Part shown: one piece after another, positions 53,989 through 64,000 of the stretch | Numbering within the stretch: the first letter of the stretch is position 1 | How the letters are laid out: each line of letters starts with the position of its first letter | DNA from: Devosia elaeis | GTDB taxonomy: Bacteria; Pseudomonadota; Alphaproteobacteria; Rhizobiales; Devosiaceae | Length of the DNA stretch: 64,000 nt | Reading direction: 5' to 3' | NCBI RefSeq assembly: GCF_001650025.1 | Contig: NZ_LVVY01000086.1 | Coordinates: forward strand, 124,001-188,000 | The notes under the pieces: generated by a model | What the model saw: the letters and a program-made list of their open reading frames with translations, nothing else | Database searches by the model: none | Told to the model about the DNA's origin: nothing | Position numbers and translations under genes: made by a program

Positions 53989-55140
53989 TCAGGGTCTAAG
54001 TTCCACTTCGATCTGGCGCCATTGGTCATAGGCGTCAGCGGAAAGCATCGAATAGGGTCCGCATTGCATCACCGCGCGCTGCGCCGCCCGGGCGATGCCC
54101 TGCCCCGCAGGCGAAGGATCCGCCGCAATGACCTGCGGCGTGCCGTTGACGCTGCCGTCGCGGTTCATGGACACCCGCAGGGTGACGTTCATGCCGCTGT
54201 TGAAATCGCTCGGCAGCAGGTTCCAGCAGGTCTTGATCCGCGCCACCAGCCCGTCGATGGCCGTCTGGCTGAGCCGTGCCGAGGTGCCGGTGGTGTCGCC
54301 CAGCGTGGTCGAGCCACCCTGCCCCGTCGTGCCGCCCGTCGTGGGCGCGTTGTTGATGATATTGTTGATCTGGTCCGCCGCTGTCTGCGTGGGCGCGGTC
54401 GACGGCGTGGGGCGCGGCTGCTGGGCCGCGGCGGCGGCCTGGCGCTGCCGCTCCTCCTCGCGGCGGCGGCGCTCGGCGGCCAGCGCCTGCTCGCGGATTT
54501 GCGCCAGGTCGTTGGGCCGCGATGTCGGCATGGCGACATTGACCTGCGGCGCCGGAGGCGTCTCGGGTTCGGGTGTCGGCTCGGGCACCGGCTCCGGTGT
54601 CGGTTCTGGGGCCGGTTCCGGCTCGGGCTCGGGGGCAGGCTCCGGCTCGGGCTCCGGCGTTGGCTCGGGTTCCGGGGCCGGCGTGGGCACCAGGTCGGCC
54701 GGCCGGGTTTCGGGCAAGGCCGGCGGCGTCGGGGTGGGCTCAGGCGCCGGTTCCGGCTCGGGCGCTGGTTCCGGTTCGGGCTCGGGTTCAGGCTCCGGTT
54801 CGGGGTCCGGCTGCTGCTCGGGCGCCGGCGCCGTCTCGGTCACCGGGGCGGGCGTGGGGACATCGGCCGGCGACGGCGTGACCTGGTCTTCGGTGGTATT
54901 GCCGGTGAGCTGGGCGAGTTCGGCCGGAATATCGGTATCCACGACGGAAGGCGTATCGGTCTCGACTACGTCGCTGTCGAGCTGGCCCATGCGGATATTG
55001 GAATATTCCTCGATGGGCACGAGATCGACCGAAATGGATTGCACGCTCGTCTGCAGCGGCTCCGTGGATCCCAGGTTGATGAGACCCAGAACCAGCAGCA
55101 GCACGTGAGCGGAGATCGAAACGGTCAGGCCCGTACGCAT
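53989..55140 (-). CDS. tolA: TolA-like protein of the Tol-Pal system
   Basis: A 383-residue protein with an N-terminal anchor ([20 protein letters not shown]), a long Pro/Glu-rich periplasmic rod of PE repeats (about 85-220), an Ala/Gln-rich helix and a C-terminal TonB/TolA domain ending [11 protein letters not shown]. It spans the periplasm to TolB. The rod is low-complexity DNA (54590-54840) and may vary in length between strains. Confidence 0.92.
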   Translation of the reverse strand: MRTGLTVSISAHVLLLVLGLINLGSTEPLQTSVQSISVDLVPIEEYSNIRMGQLDSDVVETDTPSVVDTDIPAELAQLTGNTTEDQVTPSPADVPTPAPVTETAPAPEQQPDPEPEPEPEPEPEPAPEPEPAPEPTPTPPALPETRPADLVPTPAPEPEPTPEPEPEPAPEPEPEPAPEPTPEPVPEPTPEPETPPAPQVNVAMPTSRPNDLAQIREQALAAERRRREEERQRQAAAAAQQPRPTPSTAPTQTAADQINNIINNAPTTGGTTGQGGSTTLGDTTGTSARLSQTAIDGLVARIKTCWNLLPSDFNSGMNVTLRVSMNRDGSVNGTPQVIAADPSPAGQGIARAAQRAVMQCGPYSMLSADAYDQWRQIEVELRP

Positions 55141-55149
55141 CAGTCCGGC

Positions 55150-55593
55150 CTATCTCTCGCGCTCGGTGACGAGCCCGATCTTTGTGTAACCCGCCGCCGA
55201 GAGCATGCCCATGACGCGCATGACGGTGCCGTAATTGGCGGTGGTGTCGCCGCGCAGGTAGATGCGGTCCTCCGGCGTCGCAAGCTCCGCCATCGTGGTT
55301 ACGAGCTGGGCCTCGGCGACCGGATTTTCGTCGATGAAAATGGCGCCTTCCGGCGTCACCGCCACCGTGATCGGCCGCGTCTGGCTCGGCATTTCGCCGG
55401 CCGCCGTCCGCGGCAGATCCACGCTGACCCCGGAGGTCATCATCGGCGCGGCCACCATCATGATGATGAGCAGAACCAGCATGACGTCGACCATCGGCGT
55501 CACGTTGATTTCGCTCATGACCCCGGTTTTCCTGCGGCGACGGCCGCGGCGCCCGCCGCCGCCTCCGCCGCCCGATGCTGCGCCCATGCCCAT
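55150..55593 (-). CDS. tolR: TolR/ExbD-family protein
   Basis: A 147-residue protein with a Gly/Arg-rich cytoplasmic tail, one membrane helix with the proton-carrying Asp36 (VTPMVDVMLVLLIIMMV), and a periplasmic domain. It stands 1 base downstream of tolQ and 9 upstream of tolA. It couples proton flow to TolA. The start at 55593 has GGAG 8 bases upstream; 55587 is an alternative. Confidence 0.95.
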   Translation of the reverse strand: MGMGAASGGGGGGGRRGRRRRKTGVMSEINVTPMVDVMLVLLIIMMVAAPMMTSGVSVDLPRTAAGEMPSQTRPITVAVTPEGAIFIDENPVAEAQLVTTMAELATPEDRIYLRGDTTANYGTVMRVMGMLSAAGYTKIGLVTERER

Positions 55594-55594
55594 G

Positions 55595-56305
<711 letters not shown>

Positions 56306-56511
56306 GAAAATTCCTTCTCGGCCCGGCTCACATAAGCGGCCCCATCGTCGGTGCGATGGGGACCAAATCTGTCAAAATTAAGAGAAATGCCCCGTATTCC
56401 GGGCCGTTGACCGGCCGAGACGGCGCAAAGCTCCCTTTGGCCTCTTTATGGTCACCAAAGGGTTAACAAACCGAATCCGAAACGGCGACTTCGCTAGCAG
56501 ACTGCTAACGT

Positions 56512-56904
56512 TCAGGGCCTCACCAGAGCCCTTATGGATAGCGGAAGGCGTGCCGGCCCGCCGCTGGTCTTGATCGAAACCACGGTCAGCTCCGCCTTTA
56601 TCAGCAGAACATCTTCACGCAGAATTGTCTGACGCAATTTGAGCCGCGCGCCACTGGCCTCGACCGGCTCGGTGAGGACGGTCAGCATATCATCGATATG
56701 GGCGGGGGCGATAAAGTCGATGTTCATCGAGCGGACGGCAAAGGCGATGCCCTCGGTCGCCAGCTCGGAATGATGGATGCCGGCCTCGCGCAGGAATTCG
56801 GTGCGGCCCCGCTCGAGGAACTTCAAATAGGCCGCATGGTAGACATTGCCCGAGAAATCGGTGTCTTCGTAATAGATGCGGACGGGAAAGCGGTGCGCGC
56901 TCAT
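56512..56904 (-). CDS. ybgC: Tol-Pal-associated acyl-CoA thioesterase YbgC
   Basis: A 130-residue hotdog-fold thioesterase. VRIYYEDTDFSGNVYHAAYLKF contains the catalytic Asp region and the ybgC/4HBT signature. The ATG overlaps the NUDIX stop by 4 bases. It usually precedes tolQ in Proteobacteria, as here. Confidence 0.93.
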   Translation of the reverse strand: MSAHRFPVRIYYEDTDFSGNVYHAAYLKFLERGRTEFLREAGIHHSELATEGIAFAVRSMNIDFIAPAHIDDMLTVLTEPVEASGARLKLRQTILREDVLLIKAELTVVSIKTSGGPARLPLSIRALVRP

Positions 56905-57385
56905 CGGGCGCCGTCGACGATATGGACCGGCCCCGCCGGCAGATCGCGCAGGAAAGCGGGCAGCCAGGCCGGCAGGAGGTTGAAGCCCTCCAGCGCTGCG
57001 CCCGCCAGCGGCACCCAATGGAATGAGAGATCGTGCCCCTCGTCCTGCCGCACCAGCCAGGGCGATTGTCCGTTCGGGCCCTGCCCCGTCAGCTCGGCTC
57101 TATAGAAAAAGCCCAGCTCGTGGAAATCCTGGCCCTCGCGGCGATAGAAGCTTTCCGAGGTCGCCGCCAGGGGTCCGATCGCCGCCGGCATGGCCAGCTC
57201 CTCGGCGATCTCGCGCTCGAGGCTGAGCCGGCTGGGCTCACCCAATTCGACCCGGCCGCCCGGCAGCATGGTATAGGCGTCATCATCCTCGCGGCAGACC
57301 AGCACATGGCCATCCACCACGATGATGGCGGCGACGCGATAATTGAAGCGGCTGCCCTCGATGGGAAAACTGATGACGTGACGGT

Positions 57386-57389
<4 letters not shown>
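56901..57389 (-). CDS. NUDIX hydrolase
   Basis: A 162-residue protein. The Nudix box [22 protein letters not shown] fits GX5EX7REUXEEXGU. It hydrolyses a nucleoside-diphosphate-linked metabolite, not identified. It overlaps ruvB and ybgC by 4 bases each, an unusual guest in the ruv-tol row. Confidence 0.92.
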
Positions 57390-58419
<1,030 letters not shown>

Positions 58420-58423
<4 letters not shown>

Positions 58424-58833
58424 GAAAAGGTCTCCGCGGCCGTCATCCCGGCGAGGGTGCGTGCATCATGATCGAAAGTTACTGTCGTCGCGCAACCGGC
58501 GCGCATATTGACCGCCGCGATCAGCGCGTCGGCAAAGTCGCATTTCGCATTTTCGGCCTCAAGCAGGCATTGCTCGACCAGAGCCGCGGATTCTATGACG
58601 AAGTCCCCGCTGCGCAGAAGGTCACGGCAGACCTCGAATACGTCCCTTCTCGACCAGCGCTTGAGTTTGGTCAGCACCCAAACCAGTTCCACCAGCGCGA
58701 CGAGAGAAATATGGATGGGCTGATTTTCACGTGACGTGAGGATATTGCGGGCAATTTCCGACTGAACGGCATCGTCCCGCGTCAAAAAGCGCACCAGCAC
58801 ATTGGTGTCAACGCCCAGCACGAATACGCTCAT
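58420..58833 (-). CDS. vapC: PIN-domain toxin, VapC family
   Basis: A 137-residue PIN nuclease. Acidic residues D9 ([10 protein letters not shown]), E49 (LVELVW), D99/D102 (CDFADAL) and D121 (FDHD) form the Mg site, so it is probably active as an RNase. It overlaps the antitoxin by 26 bases upstream and ruvB by 4 bases downstream. The pair sits inside the ruvCAB operon. Confidence 0.9.
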
Positions 58834-59071
58834 CCTCTTCGGCCAGAGCCGCGGCGTTGGCCTCGTCTTCTTCCTCAGGCGTCATACGGCGATCGCCGGG
58901 CCGGTGCAGAATGCCGTAAAGATCTTCTGCCCGGACATTGCGTGGCACCAGTACATAGCGATTGCCCTCCTTGACGATATCCACCTTGTCGCCGGGCTCC
59001 AGCTTGAGATCGTCCCGCACGTCCTTGGGCAAAGTCATCTGCCCCTTGCTCGTCAATGTCGCTGTGGCCAT
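58808..59071 (-). CDS. vapB: AbrB/VapB-family antitoxin
   Basis: An 87-residue protein. The AbrB swapped-hairpin DNA-binding domain is seen as LTSKGQMTLPKDVRDDLKLE and PGDKVDIV, with an acidic C-terminus that binds toxin ([20 protein letters not shown]). GGAGGT lies 4-5 bases before the ATG. It should repress its own promoter at 59086-59109. Confidence 0.88.
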   Translation of the reverse strand: MATATLTSKGQMTLPKDVRDDLKLEPGDKVDIVKEGNRYVLVPRNVRAEDLYGILHRPGDRRMTPEEEDEANAAALAEEDERIRAGR

Positions 59072-59085
59072 AACGACCTCCAATT

Positions 59086-59109
59086 CCTTACTTTCTCAAA
59101 GTAGTAAGG
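59086..59109. promoter_or_regulatory. Inverted repeat upstream of vapBC
   Basis: CCTTACT (59086-59092) and AGTAAGG (59103-59109), 10-base centre, in the 57-base gap between ruvA stop and vapB start. A VapB operator is likely, giving the module its own control within the ruv transcript. Confidence 0.55.
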
Positions 59110-59128
59110 AAAGTGTCCAGAAACAAGG

Positions 59129-59746
59129 CTACTGGCTCAATTCCCGCAATCCCAGCCGGATCAATTTCTCGGTGGGGGTATCCTCCCCTTCCTTGGCCAC
59201 GACGCGAGCCAGGGCCGCCGAGGCCTGGGCGCTGGAATAGCCCAGATTGGTGAGGGCGGACACGGCATCGGCGACATTGCTGCGCGCAACCCCCTCGCCC
59301 AAAGCCGTTTGTAGGCCCAGCGTGCCCGCATCCACCGCGCCGATGGCGGGCACCTTGCCCTTGAGTTCGGTCACGACGCGCAGCGCCAGCTTGGGCCCCA
59401 CACCATTGGCCCGGCCGATCATGGCCTTGTCCTGGAGGGCCACCGCACTGGAGAGTTCGGCGGGGCCCATGACCGAGAGAATGGCGAGGGCCACGCGCGC
59501 GCCGACGCCCTGCACGCTGGTCAGGAGGTTGAACCAGCCCTTCTCGGCCTCGCTGGCAAAGCCATAGAGCCGGATCAGGTCCTCGCGCACGATGGTCTCG
59601 ATGAAGATCACCGCCGCCTCGCCGACGCGCGGCAGCGCCTGCAGGGTGCGGCCGGAACAGAAGACCTCGTAGCAGACCCCGCCGCAATCGATCAGCACCC
59701 AATCGTCGCCGAACTGATCCACCAATCCCTTGAGCTTGCCGATCAC
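59129..59746 (-). CDS. ruvA: Holliday junction branch-migration protein RuvA
   Basis: A 205-residue tetrameric junction binder. Domain I begins [20 protein letters not shown], the HhH pair [18 protein letters not shown] and [20 protein letters not shown] is clear, and the C-terminal UBA-like domain is near [14 protein letters not shown]. It overlaps ruvC by 4 bases. RuvB is displaced from it by the toxin-antitoxin pair. Confidence 0.96.
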   Translation of the reverse strand: MIGKLKGLVDQFGDDWVLIDCGGVCYEVFCSGRTLQALPRVGEAAVIFIETIVREDLIRLYGFASEAEKGWFNLLTSVQGVGARVALAILSVMGPAELSSAVALQDKAMIGRANGVGPKLALRVVTELKGKVPAIGAVDAGTLGLQTALGEGVARSNVADAVSALTNLGYSSAQASAALARVVAKEGEDTPTEKLIRLGLRELSQ

Positions 59747-60249
59747 GCCAAAATCCCCATGCGCCTGGCCGAGACGCGATGATGGGCATGGCAGATGGCG
59801 ATGGCCAGGGCATCGGCAGCATCTGGCCCCTTGACGATGGCGCCGGGCAGCAGGGTCTTGACCATCAGGGCCACCTGATCCTTGGCGGCATGGCCGGTGC
59901 CCACCACCGATTTCTTGATGAGATTGGCCGCATATTCGGCCACGGGCAGGCCGCGCAGGGCCGGCGTCACCAGCACAACGCCGCGCGCCTGGCCCAGGAT
60001 GAGCGCCGAGCGCACGCCCGCATTGACGAAGGTTTCCTCCACCGCCACCTCATCGGGCCGGTGCTGATCGAGCACCTCGCCCAGCATTCCGGCCAGCGCG
60101 GCCAGCCGCACGGCCAGGGCACCCTCCACCGGCGGGGTCAGCGTGCCGCCGGCCACGAAGCGCAGCCTGTTGTCCATCGCCTCGATGAGGCCCCAGCCGC
60201 AGCGCCGCAATCCGGGATCTATGCCGATGATTCGTACGGGTTCGCTCAT
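59743..60249 (-). CDS. ruvC: Crossover junction endodeoxyribonuclease RuvC
   Basis: A 168-residue resolvase. [16 protein letters not shown] carries the first catalytic Asp, [20 protein letters not shown] the second acidic site, and [15 protein letters not shown] the last. It opens the ruv operon. The 151-base gap to its right has the inverted repeat CTTGTAG / CTACAAG (60257-60263, 60279-60285) near the start. Confidence 0.96.
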   Translation of the reverse strand: MSEPVRIIGIDPGLRRCGWGLIEAMDNRLRFVAGGTLTPPVEGALAVRLAALAGMLGEVLDQHRPDEVAVEETFVNAGVRSALILGQARGVVLVTPALRGLPVAEYAANLIKKSVVGTGHAAKDQVALMVKTLLPGAIVKGPDAADALAIAICHAHHRVSARRMGILA

Positions 60250-60400
60250 GATCTACCTTGTAGAGAGACCGGGCGAACCTACAAGACCAAAGTGAACAAA
60301 GAGGCAACAGGCGCGATATTTTAATTCTTACGGACCGCGCACACCTTCTGTTCACAACGCGCCAATAGGTTCGCCCCCGGAACGCAGGGACAAAAACGAG

Positions 60401-61144
60401 ATGCATGGAGCAGACAACACGCTCAGCCGCCAGGCGTGGCAGCGTGTCTTCCGGGTCACGGGCCTACTCACCGCCATCGCCATCGTGCTCTCCATCGTCA
60501 TCACCAATGTGATCATGGAAACCTTCTCCCAGGGGATAAATGTGCAGGGGCTGATCGTCTCGATCGTCACCCCGGCCATGCTGGGCGGCCCCTCGATCGG
60601 CTTCATCATCTTCCGCCAGGAACAATTGCGGATCGTCAACGAGCGGCTGCGCAAGCTGGCAACCTATGACTGGCTGACCGATTGCCTCAATCGCGGCGCC
60701 TTCACCACCGATGTCAGCGCGGCCCTGAACGCCGCCAACGCGCCCTGCGCGCTGCTGGTCATCGACGTCGATCATTTCAAGGCTATCAACGACAATCACG
60801 GCCATGACCGGGGCGACGACGCCCTGCGGCTGATCGCCAGCACTTTGCGCGAGACGGCCGGGCCGGACCTGCCCATCGGGCGGCTGGGCGGAGAGGAATT
60901 CGGCATCTTCCTGCCGCGCGCCAAGGCAGGGGAAACCGCCCGGCTGGCCGAAAAGCTGCGCCTGGCGGTAGGGCGGCTGGCCGTGGCCACCGATGGCAAT
61001 ATCTGCCCGCTCTCCATCAGCATCGGCGGCGCCACCATGCATGGCCCCACCGATTTCCGCACCCTCTACAGAATGGCCGATGCCTGCCTCTACCAGGCCA
61101 AGAGCGCCGGCCGCGACCGGGTGGCGCTGATCGACGCGGCGTGA
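60401..61144 (+). CDS. Membrane-bound diguanylate cyclase (GGDEF)
   Basis: A 247-residue protein. Two membrane segments (about 18-37 and 48-69) precede a GGDEF domain: DVDHFKAINDNHGHDRGDDA and active-site GGEEF (about 163-167), so c-di-GMP synthesis is expected. No I-site RxxD is seen just before it. It is on the opposite strand between yebC and ruvC. The TIR-less N-terminus suggests simple membrane tethering. Confidence 0.92.
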   Translation: MHGADNTLSRQAWQRVFRVTGLLTAIAIVLSIVITNVIMETFSQGINVQGLIVSIVTPAMLGGPSIGFIIFRQEQLRIVNERLRKLATYDWLTDCLNRGAFTTDVSAALNAANAPCALLVIDVDHFKAINDNHGHDRGDDALRLIASTLRETAGPDLPIGRLGGEEFGIFLPRAKAGETARLAEKLRLAVGRLAVATDGNICPLSISIGGATMHGPTDFRTLYRMADACLYQAKSAGRDRVALIDAA

Positions 61145-61157
61145 GGGGCGGCCGCAT

Positions 61158-61485
61158 CCCCCTCACCCGTCTCGGGCTGCGCCCGATCCACCCTATCCCC
61201 GACGGGGAGAGGAATAAGAGGCATTGTGCCAAAACAAACACCGGACCAATTCTTCTCCCCCTCGGGGAGAAGGTGGCGCGCAGCGCCGGATAAGGGGGAT
61301 GCCGCAGCGGGGTGTGGAGGGGCGCCGCGCCGCGACATGGACCACCGGGACAAGCCCGCTGGTGACGATGGCGGATAGTGAAACGCTCTGGGGCGGATCC
61401 CCATCCCGAGGCGTCATCCCCGCGAAAGCGGGGACCTCCGTTCACGATATCAACGTCAGAACAGGGGTTCCCGCTTGCGCGGGAA
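61158..61485. repeat. Composite of palindromic intergenic repeats
   Basis: Within the 383-base gap between the diguanylate cyclase and yebC lie TCGGGC-TGC-GCCCGA (61172-61186), CCTATCCCC-GAC-GGGGAGAGG (61192-61212), TTCTCCCC-CTC-GGGGAGAA near 61253, and a REP pair CCCCGC-GAAA-GCGGGG (61418-61433) with TTCCCGC-TTGC-GCGGGAA (61468-61485) bounded by GTCATCCC and GGGAATGAC. No gene is supported here. Confidence 0.75.
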
Positions 61486-61527
61486 TGACCCAATGGATGA
61501 GGCAGGGGCTCGTCGGAGCGAAGCGTG

Positions 61528-62274
61528 TCAGCCGGCCAGCTTGGCCGCGTCTTCGTCGCTCATGTCGAAATTGGAATAGACGTTCTGCACGTCGTCATCT
61601 TCTTCGAGCGTATTGAGCAGCTTCATCAGCGTGGCGCCCTTTTCGGCGTCGATGGGGGTGGAATTCTGCGGCTTCCAGATGGCCTTGACCGATTCCGCCT
61701 CGCCCAGCACCGCTTCGAGCGCGGCGGCGACTTCGGCCATGCTCTCAAAGCTGGTATAGATGTAATGGCCGTCCTCGTCGCTTTCGACGTCGTCGGCCCC
61801 GGCCTCGATGGCCGCTTCCATCACCTTGTCTTCCGAACCGGCTTTCGCCGGATAGGTGATCTCGCCGACCCGGTCGAACATGAAGCCGACCGAGCCGGTT
61901 TCACCCAGGGCGCCGCCATTCTTGGAGAAATAGGAGCGCACATTGGAGGCGGTGCGGTTGCGATTGTCGGTCAGCGCCTCGACGATGACGGCGACGCCGC
62001 CGGGGCCATAGCCCTCGTAGCGGATTTCGTCATAGTTCTCGGCATCGCCGCCCGCGGCTTTCTTGACGGCGCGTTCGATATTGTCCTTGGGCATGGACTG
62101 GGCGCGGGCATTGGCGATGGCCAGGCGCAGGCGCGGATTGAAGGCCGGATCGGGCTGGCCCATCTTGGCCGCCACGGTGATTTCGCGGGCCAGCTTGGAA
62201 AAGATCTTGGACCGGATCGCGTCCGACTTGCCCTTGCGGTGCATGATGTTCTTGGCGTGTGAATGGCCTGCCAT
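61528..62274 (-). CDS. yebC: YebC/PmpR-family protein
   Basis: A 248-residue protein. [20 protein letters not shown] is the typical start, with [20 protein letters not shown] and [20 protein letters not shown] in the middle. The family acts as transcriptional regulators or in ribosome stalling relief. It commonly neighbours ruvC; here the diguanylate cyclase and repeats intervene. Confidence 0.95.
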   Translation of the reverse strand: MAGHSHAKNIMHRKGKSDAIRSKIFSKLAREITVAAKMGQPDPAFNPRLRLAIANARAQSMPKDNIERAVKKAAGGDAENYDEIRYEGYGPGGVAVIVEALTDNRNRTASNVRSYFSKNGGALGETGSVGFMFDRVGEITYPAKAGSEDKVMEAAIEAGADDVESDEDGHYIYTSFESMAEVAAALEAVLGEAESVKAIWKPQNSTPIDAEKGATLMKLLNTLEEDDDVQNVYSNFDMSDEDAAKLAG

Positions 62275-62359
62275 TCGCGCACTCCGCTCTGATTGAATTC
62301 TCGGTATGGTGGCGCCTTATAGGCAAGAGCGGCCCGCTTGTGAAGCCGAGCGCACGCGG

Positions 62360-62731
62360 CTAATCCCGCGCCAGCCGCACGAAAAGCCGCGCCTTCTTGC
62401 CGGTGAGGCGGCCGGCAATGTCCCGGGCCTCGGCCAGCGAGACCAGGCCGGTGATCTGGATGTCGCGCATGTCGAGAACGGTCTGCACCACCGGGGAGGT
62501 CACCACCTCCTTCCCCACCATCAGGTCCACCCGCTTGCCGACATGGTCGGCGGTGAACAGGGCGAAGGCGCGCTGGCCTTCGGCGGACCAGCGGACATTG
62601 ACCAGGGGCTGGCCGGTGAATTCATCCAGGCCCGCTTCGGCGCTTTCGACCGCAATCGCCATCGGCTCGGCCGCCATGGCCCCAATTGTCAACAGCAGGC
62701 CGGCCAGCAGGGCGAGAAGGAAGCGGCGCAT
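62360..62731 (-). CDS. Secreted orphan SecD P1-head-like protein
   Basis: A 123-residue protein with signal peptide MRRFLLALLAGLLLTIGAMA. The mature part reads QPLVNVRWSAEGQRAFALFT, ADHVGKRVDLMVGKEVVTSP and QITGLVSLAEARDIAGRL, closely like the P1 head of SecD, with no membrane helices. It stands 11 bases from ymdB. A stand-alone periplasmic SecD-domain is unusual. The function is unknown. Confidence 0.75.
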   Translation of the reverse strand: MRRFLLALLAGLLLTIGAMAAEPMAIAVESAEAGLDEFTGQPLVNVRWSAEGQRAFALFTADHVGKRVDLMVGKEVVTSPVVQTVLDMRDIQITGLVSLAEARDIAGRLTGKKARLFVRLARD

Positions 62732-62742
62732 GGAGATCATCC

Positions 62743-63558
62743 TCAGAAGCCGGGCTCGGCCTGGGCCAGCACCCCGCCCAGCCGCAGCGGCATGACCTTG
62801 ACGGCAAGGCCGGTGCGCGGATCGGTCTCCACCATCACCCCGCACAGGGTCGCCTCGCCCTCGGCTGGGCTGAAGCGGCCATTGGGAATGCCGGTCAGGA
62901 AGCGATTGAGCGGCTCTTCGGTATCGGTGCCGATGATGGAGTCGAAATCCCCGCACATGCCGGCATCGGCCTGAAAGGCGGTGCCGCCCTTGAGAATGCG
63001 GTGATCGGCGGTGGGGATATGGGTATGGGTGCCCACGACCAGGCTCGCCCGCCCATCGAGGAAATGGCCCATGGCCTGGATTTCCGAGGTGGCCTCGGTG
63101 TGGAAATCGACGATGATCGCATCGGCCTGTTCGCCCAGCGGACAGGCGGCGATGGCCGCCTCGACGGCGCGGAAGGGATCGTCGATGGGCGGCATGAAGA
63201 CCCGGCCCAGCGCATTGACCACCAGCACGCGATGGCCGTTGCGACCCTCGGCCAGCATGGCGCCGCGCCCCGGCGTGCCCGGCGCGTAATTGATCGGTCG
63301 GATCAGGGTCGGCTCGCGCTCGATATAGCTCAGCGCCTCGCGCTGGTCGAAGGCATGGTCGCCCAGGGTGACGATATCGGCGCCGGCATCCCGCAGCGCC
63401 TGGAAATGGCTCTCGATCAGCCCCTTGCCGTGGCTGGCATTCTCGCCATTGACCACGACGAAATCGAAGCCATGCCGCGCGATCAGCCCCGGCAGGCGCT
63501 CGGCCACGGCATCGCGGCCGGCGCGGCCCATCACATCGCCCAGAAACAGCAATCTCAT
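62743..63558 (-). CDS. YmdB-family metallophosphoesterase
   Basis: A 271-residue protein. MRLLFLGDVMGRAGRDAVAE and VVVNGENASHGKGL, GDHAFD, VVGTHTHIPTAD give the binuclear metal site of TIGR00282/YmdB (2',3'-cAMP phosphodiesterase-type). It overlaps the folate enzyme by 4 bases. The exact substrate is open. Confidence 0.92.
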   Translation of the reverse strand: MRLLFLGDVMGRAGRDAVAERLPGLIARHGFDFVVVNGENASHGKGLIESHFQALRDAGADIVTLGDHAFDQREALSYIEREPTLIRPINYAPGTPGRGAMLAEGRNGHRVLVVNALGRVFMPPIDDPFRAVEAAIAACPLGEQADAIIVDFHTEATSEIQAMGHFLDGRASLVVGTHTHIPTADHRILKGGTAFQADAGMCGDFDSIIGTDTEEPLNRFLTGIPNGRFSPAEGEATLCGVMVETDPRTGLAVKVMPLRLGGVLAQAEPGF

Positions 63559-64000
63559 ACGGAAGTCCCGAAAAAGCGCACGCCCTGCTCGGTAATCACC
63601 GCATCGAGGGGAATATCATGGGGTTCGCGCGGAATGTGATCCACTTCCTGGGCGGCAAAGGCCAGCCCCACCAGAAGCGGCTTCTTGCCGAGGGCGGCCA
63701 GGGTCCGGTCGTAATAGCCCCCGCCATAGCCCAGCCGCGTGCCCGCCCGGTCGAAGCCCAGAAGCGGCATCAGCACCAGGTCCGGTTCGGCGCGGGGCGC
63801 GAGATCGGACGGGGCCAGCGTGCCGAAACCGGCCTCGTAAAGCGGCTGGTCGGCCTCCCAGAGCCTCAGATCGAGCGGCGCATCGGCGCCCTGCACCACC
63901 GGCAGCACCACTTTCTGCCCGCTATCGAGCAATTGCACCAGGATGGGCTGGCAATCGAGCTCGTCGCGAATGCGCCAATAGCCGGCAATGACGTCTTCGG
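63555..64000 (-). CDS. 5-formyltetrahydrofolate cyclo-ligase (5' end beyond window)
   Basis: The last 148 or so residues are in the window; the N-terminus lies beyond base 64000. LVLMPLLGFDRAGTRLGYGG and GYYDRTLA contain the GxGGGxYDR signature. It makes 5,10-methenyl-THF from 5-formyl-THF with ATP. It is the first gene of the folate-ymdB-SecD-like row. Confidence 0.92.
   Translation of the reverse strand, partial: EDVIAGYWRIRDELDCQPILVQLLDSGQKVVLPVVQGADAPLDLRLWEADQPLYEAGFGTLAPSDLAPRAEPDLVLMPLLGFDRAGTRLGYGGGYYDRTLAALGKKPLLVGLAFAAQEVDHIPREPHDIPLDAVITEQGVRFFGTSV

Noticed and set aside
52784-54031. Plus-strand open frame opposite tolB
   Set aside because: Shadow frame; TolB propeller motifs are clear on the minus strand.
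60250-60400. LexA box for the ruv operon
   Set aside because: GAAC copies at 60275 and 60294 are 15 bases apart rather than the 7 of the alphaproteobacterial GTTC-N7-GTTC box.
61158-61485. CRISPR array
   Set aside because: Palindromes are of different sequence and irregular spacing; no constant repeat with unique spacers is seen here or elsewhere.

Overview
The window reads as a high-GC alphaproteobacterial chromosome, most likely Hyphomicrobiales and possibly Devosiaceae. Three things point there: the rpmH-rnpA-yidC-engB block, the yebC / ruvCAB / ybgC / tolQRAB neighbourhood, and rhizobial-style sugar and dipeptide ABC operons with ROK and LysR regulators. The genus is inference; no rRNA is present.

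Layout. (1) 1-14.5 kb: a minus-strand carbohydrate uptake and catabolism operon, in transcription order binding protein, two permeases, an argininosuccinate-lyase-like enzyme, a UgpC-type ATPase, a PfkB kinase and a NagB-type deaminase. A divergent ROK regulator is followed by a cytoplasmic PIG-L deacetylase and an EamA exporter, and a Tat-exported PIG-L paralogue lies beyond. One operator-like core is shared by the two minus-strand promoters, so the whole block is probably a single ROK regulon for an N-acylated amino-sugar conjugate. (2) 14.6-21.1 kb: an RND efflux pump with its own two-component system. (3) 21.2-30.9 kb: a small secreted peptide, a flavoprotein, a hydrolase and a dipeptide-type ABC transporter with a divergent LysR regulator. 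(4) 31.0-32.3 kb: wreckage of an older integrated element. (5) 32.37-44.68 kb: an intact-looking 12.3-kb integrative island in the 3' end of tRNA-Arg(ACG). It carries a tyrosine integrase, an AlpA-type regulator, small unknown genes, a primase-helicase, an origin-like inverted repeat, and a three-gene operon of DNA methyltransferase, RhuM and a helicase-nuclease. It has no capsid or conjugation genes, so it resembles a P4-like satellite or defence island. (6) 44.8-64 kb: core chromosome, with a histidine kinase, a degenerate disulfide-oxidoreductase-like flavoprotein, rpmH-rnpA-yidC-engB, msrB, tolQRAB (without pal), ybgC, a NUDIX gene, ruvCAB interrupted by a vapBC toxin-antitoxin pair, a diguanylate cyclase, a patch of palindromic repeats, yebC, an orphan SecD-like domain protein, ymdB and 5-formyl-THF cyclo-ligase.

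The strongest candidates for something new are the methyltransferase-RhuM-helicase/nuclease operon on the tRNA-Arg island, the compensatory T-stem swap between the two attachment-site copies, the sugar-conjugate pathway that pairs an ASL-type lyase with PIG-L deacetylases, and the toxin-antitoxin pair inside ruvCAB. No CRISPR array and no rRNA were seen.
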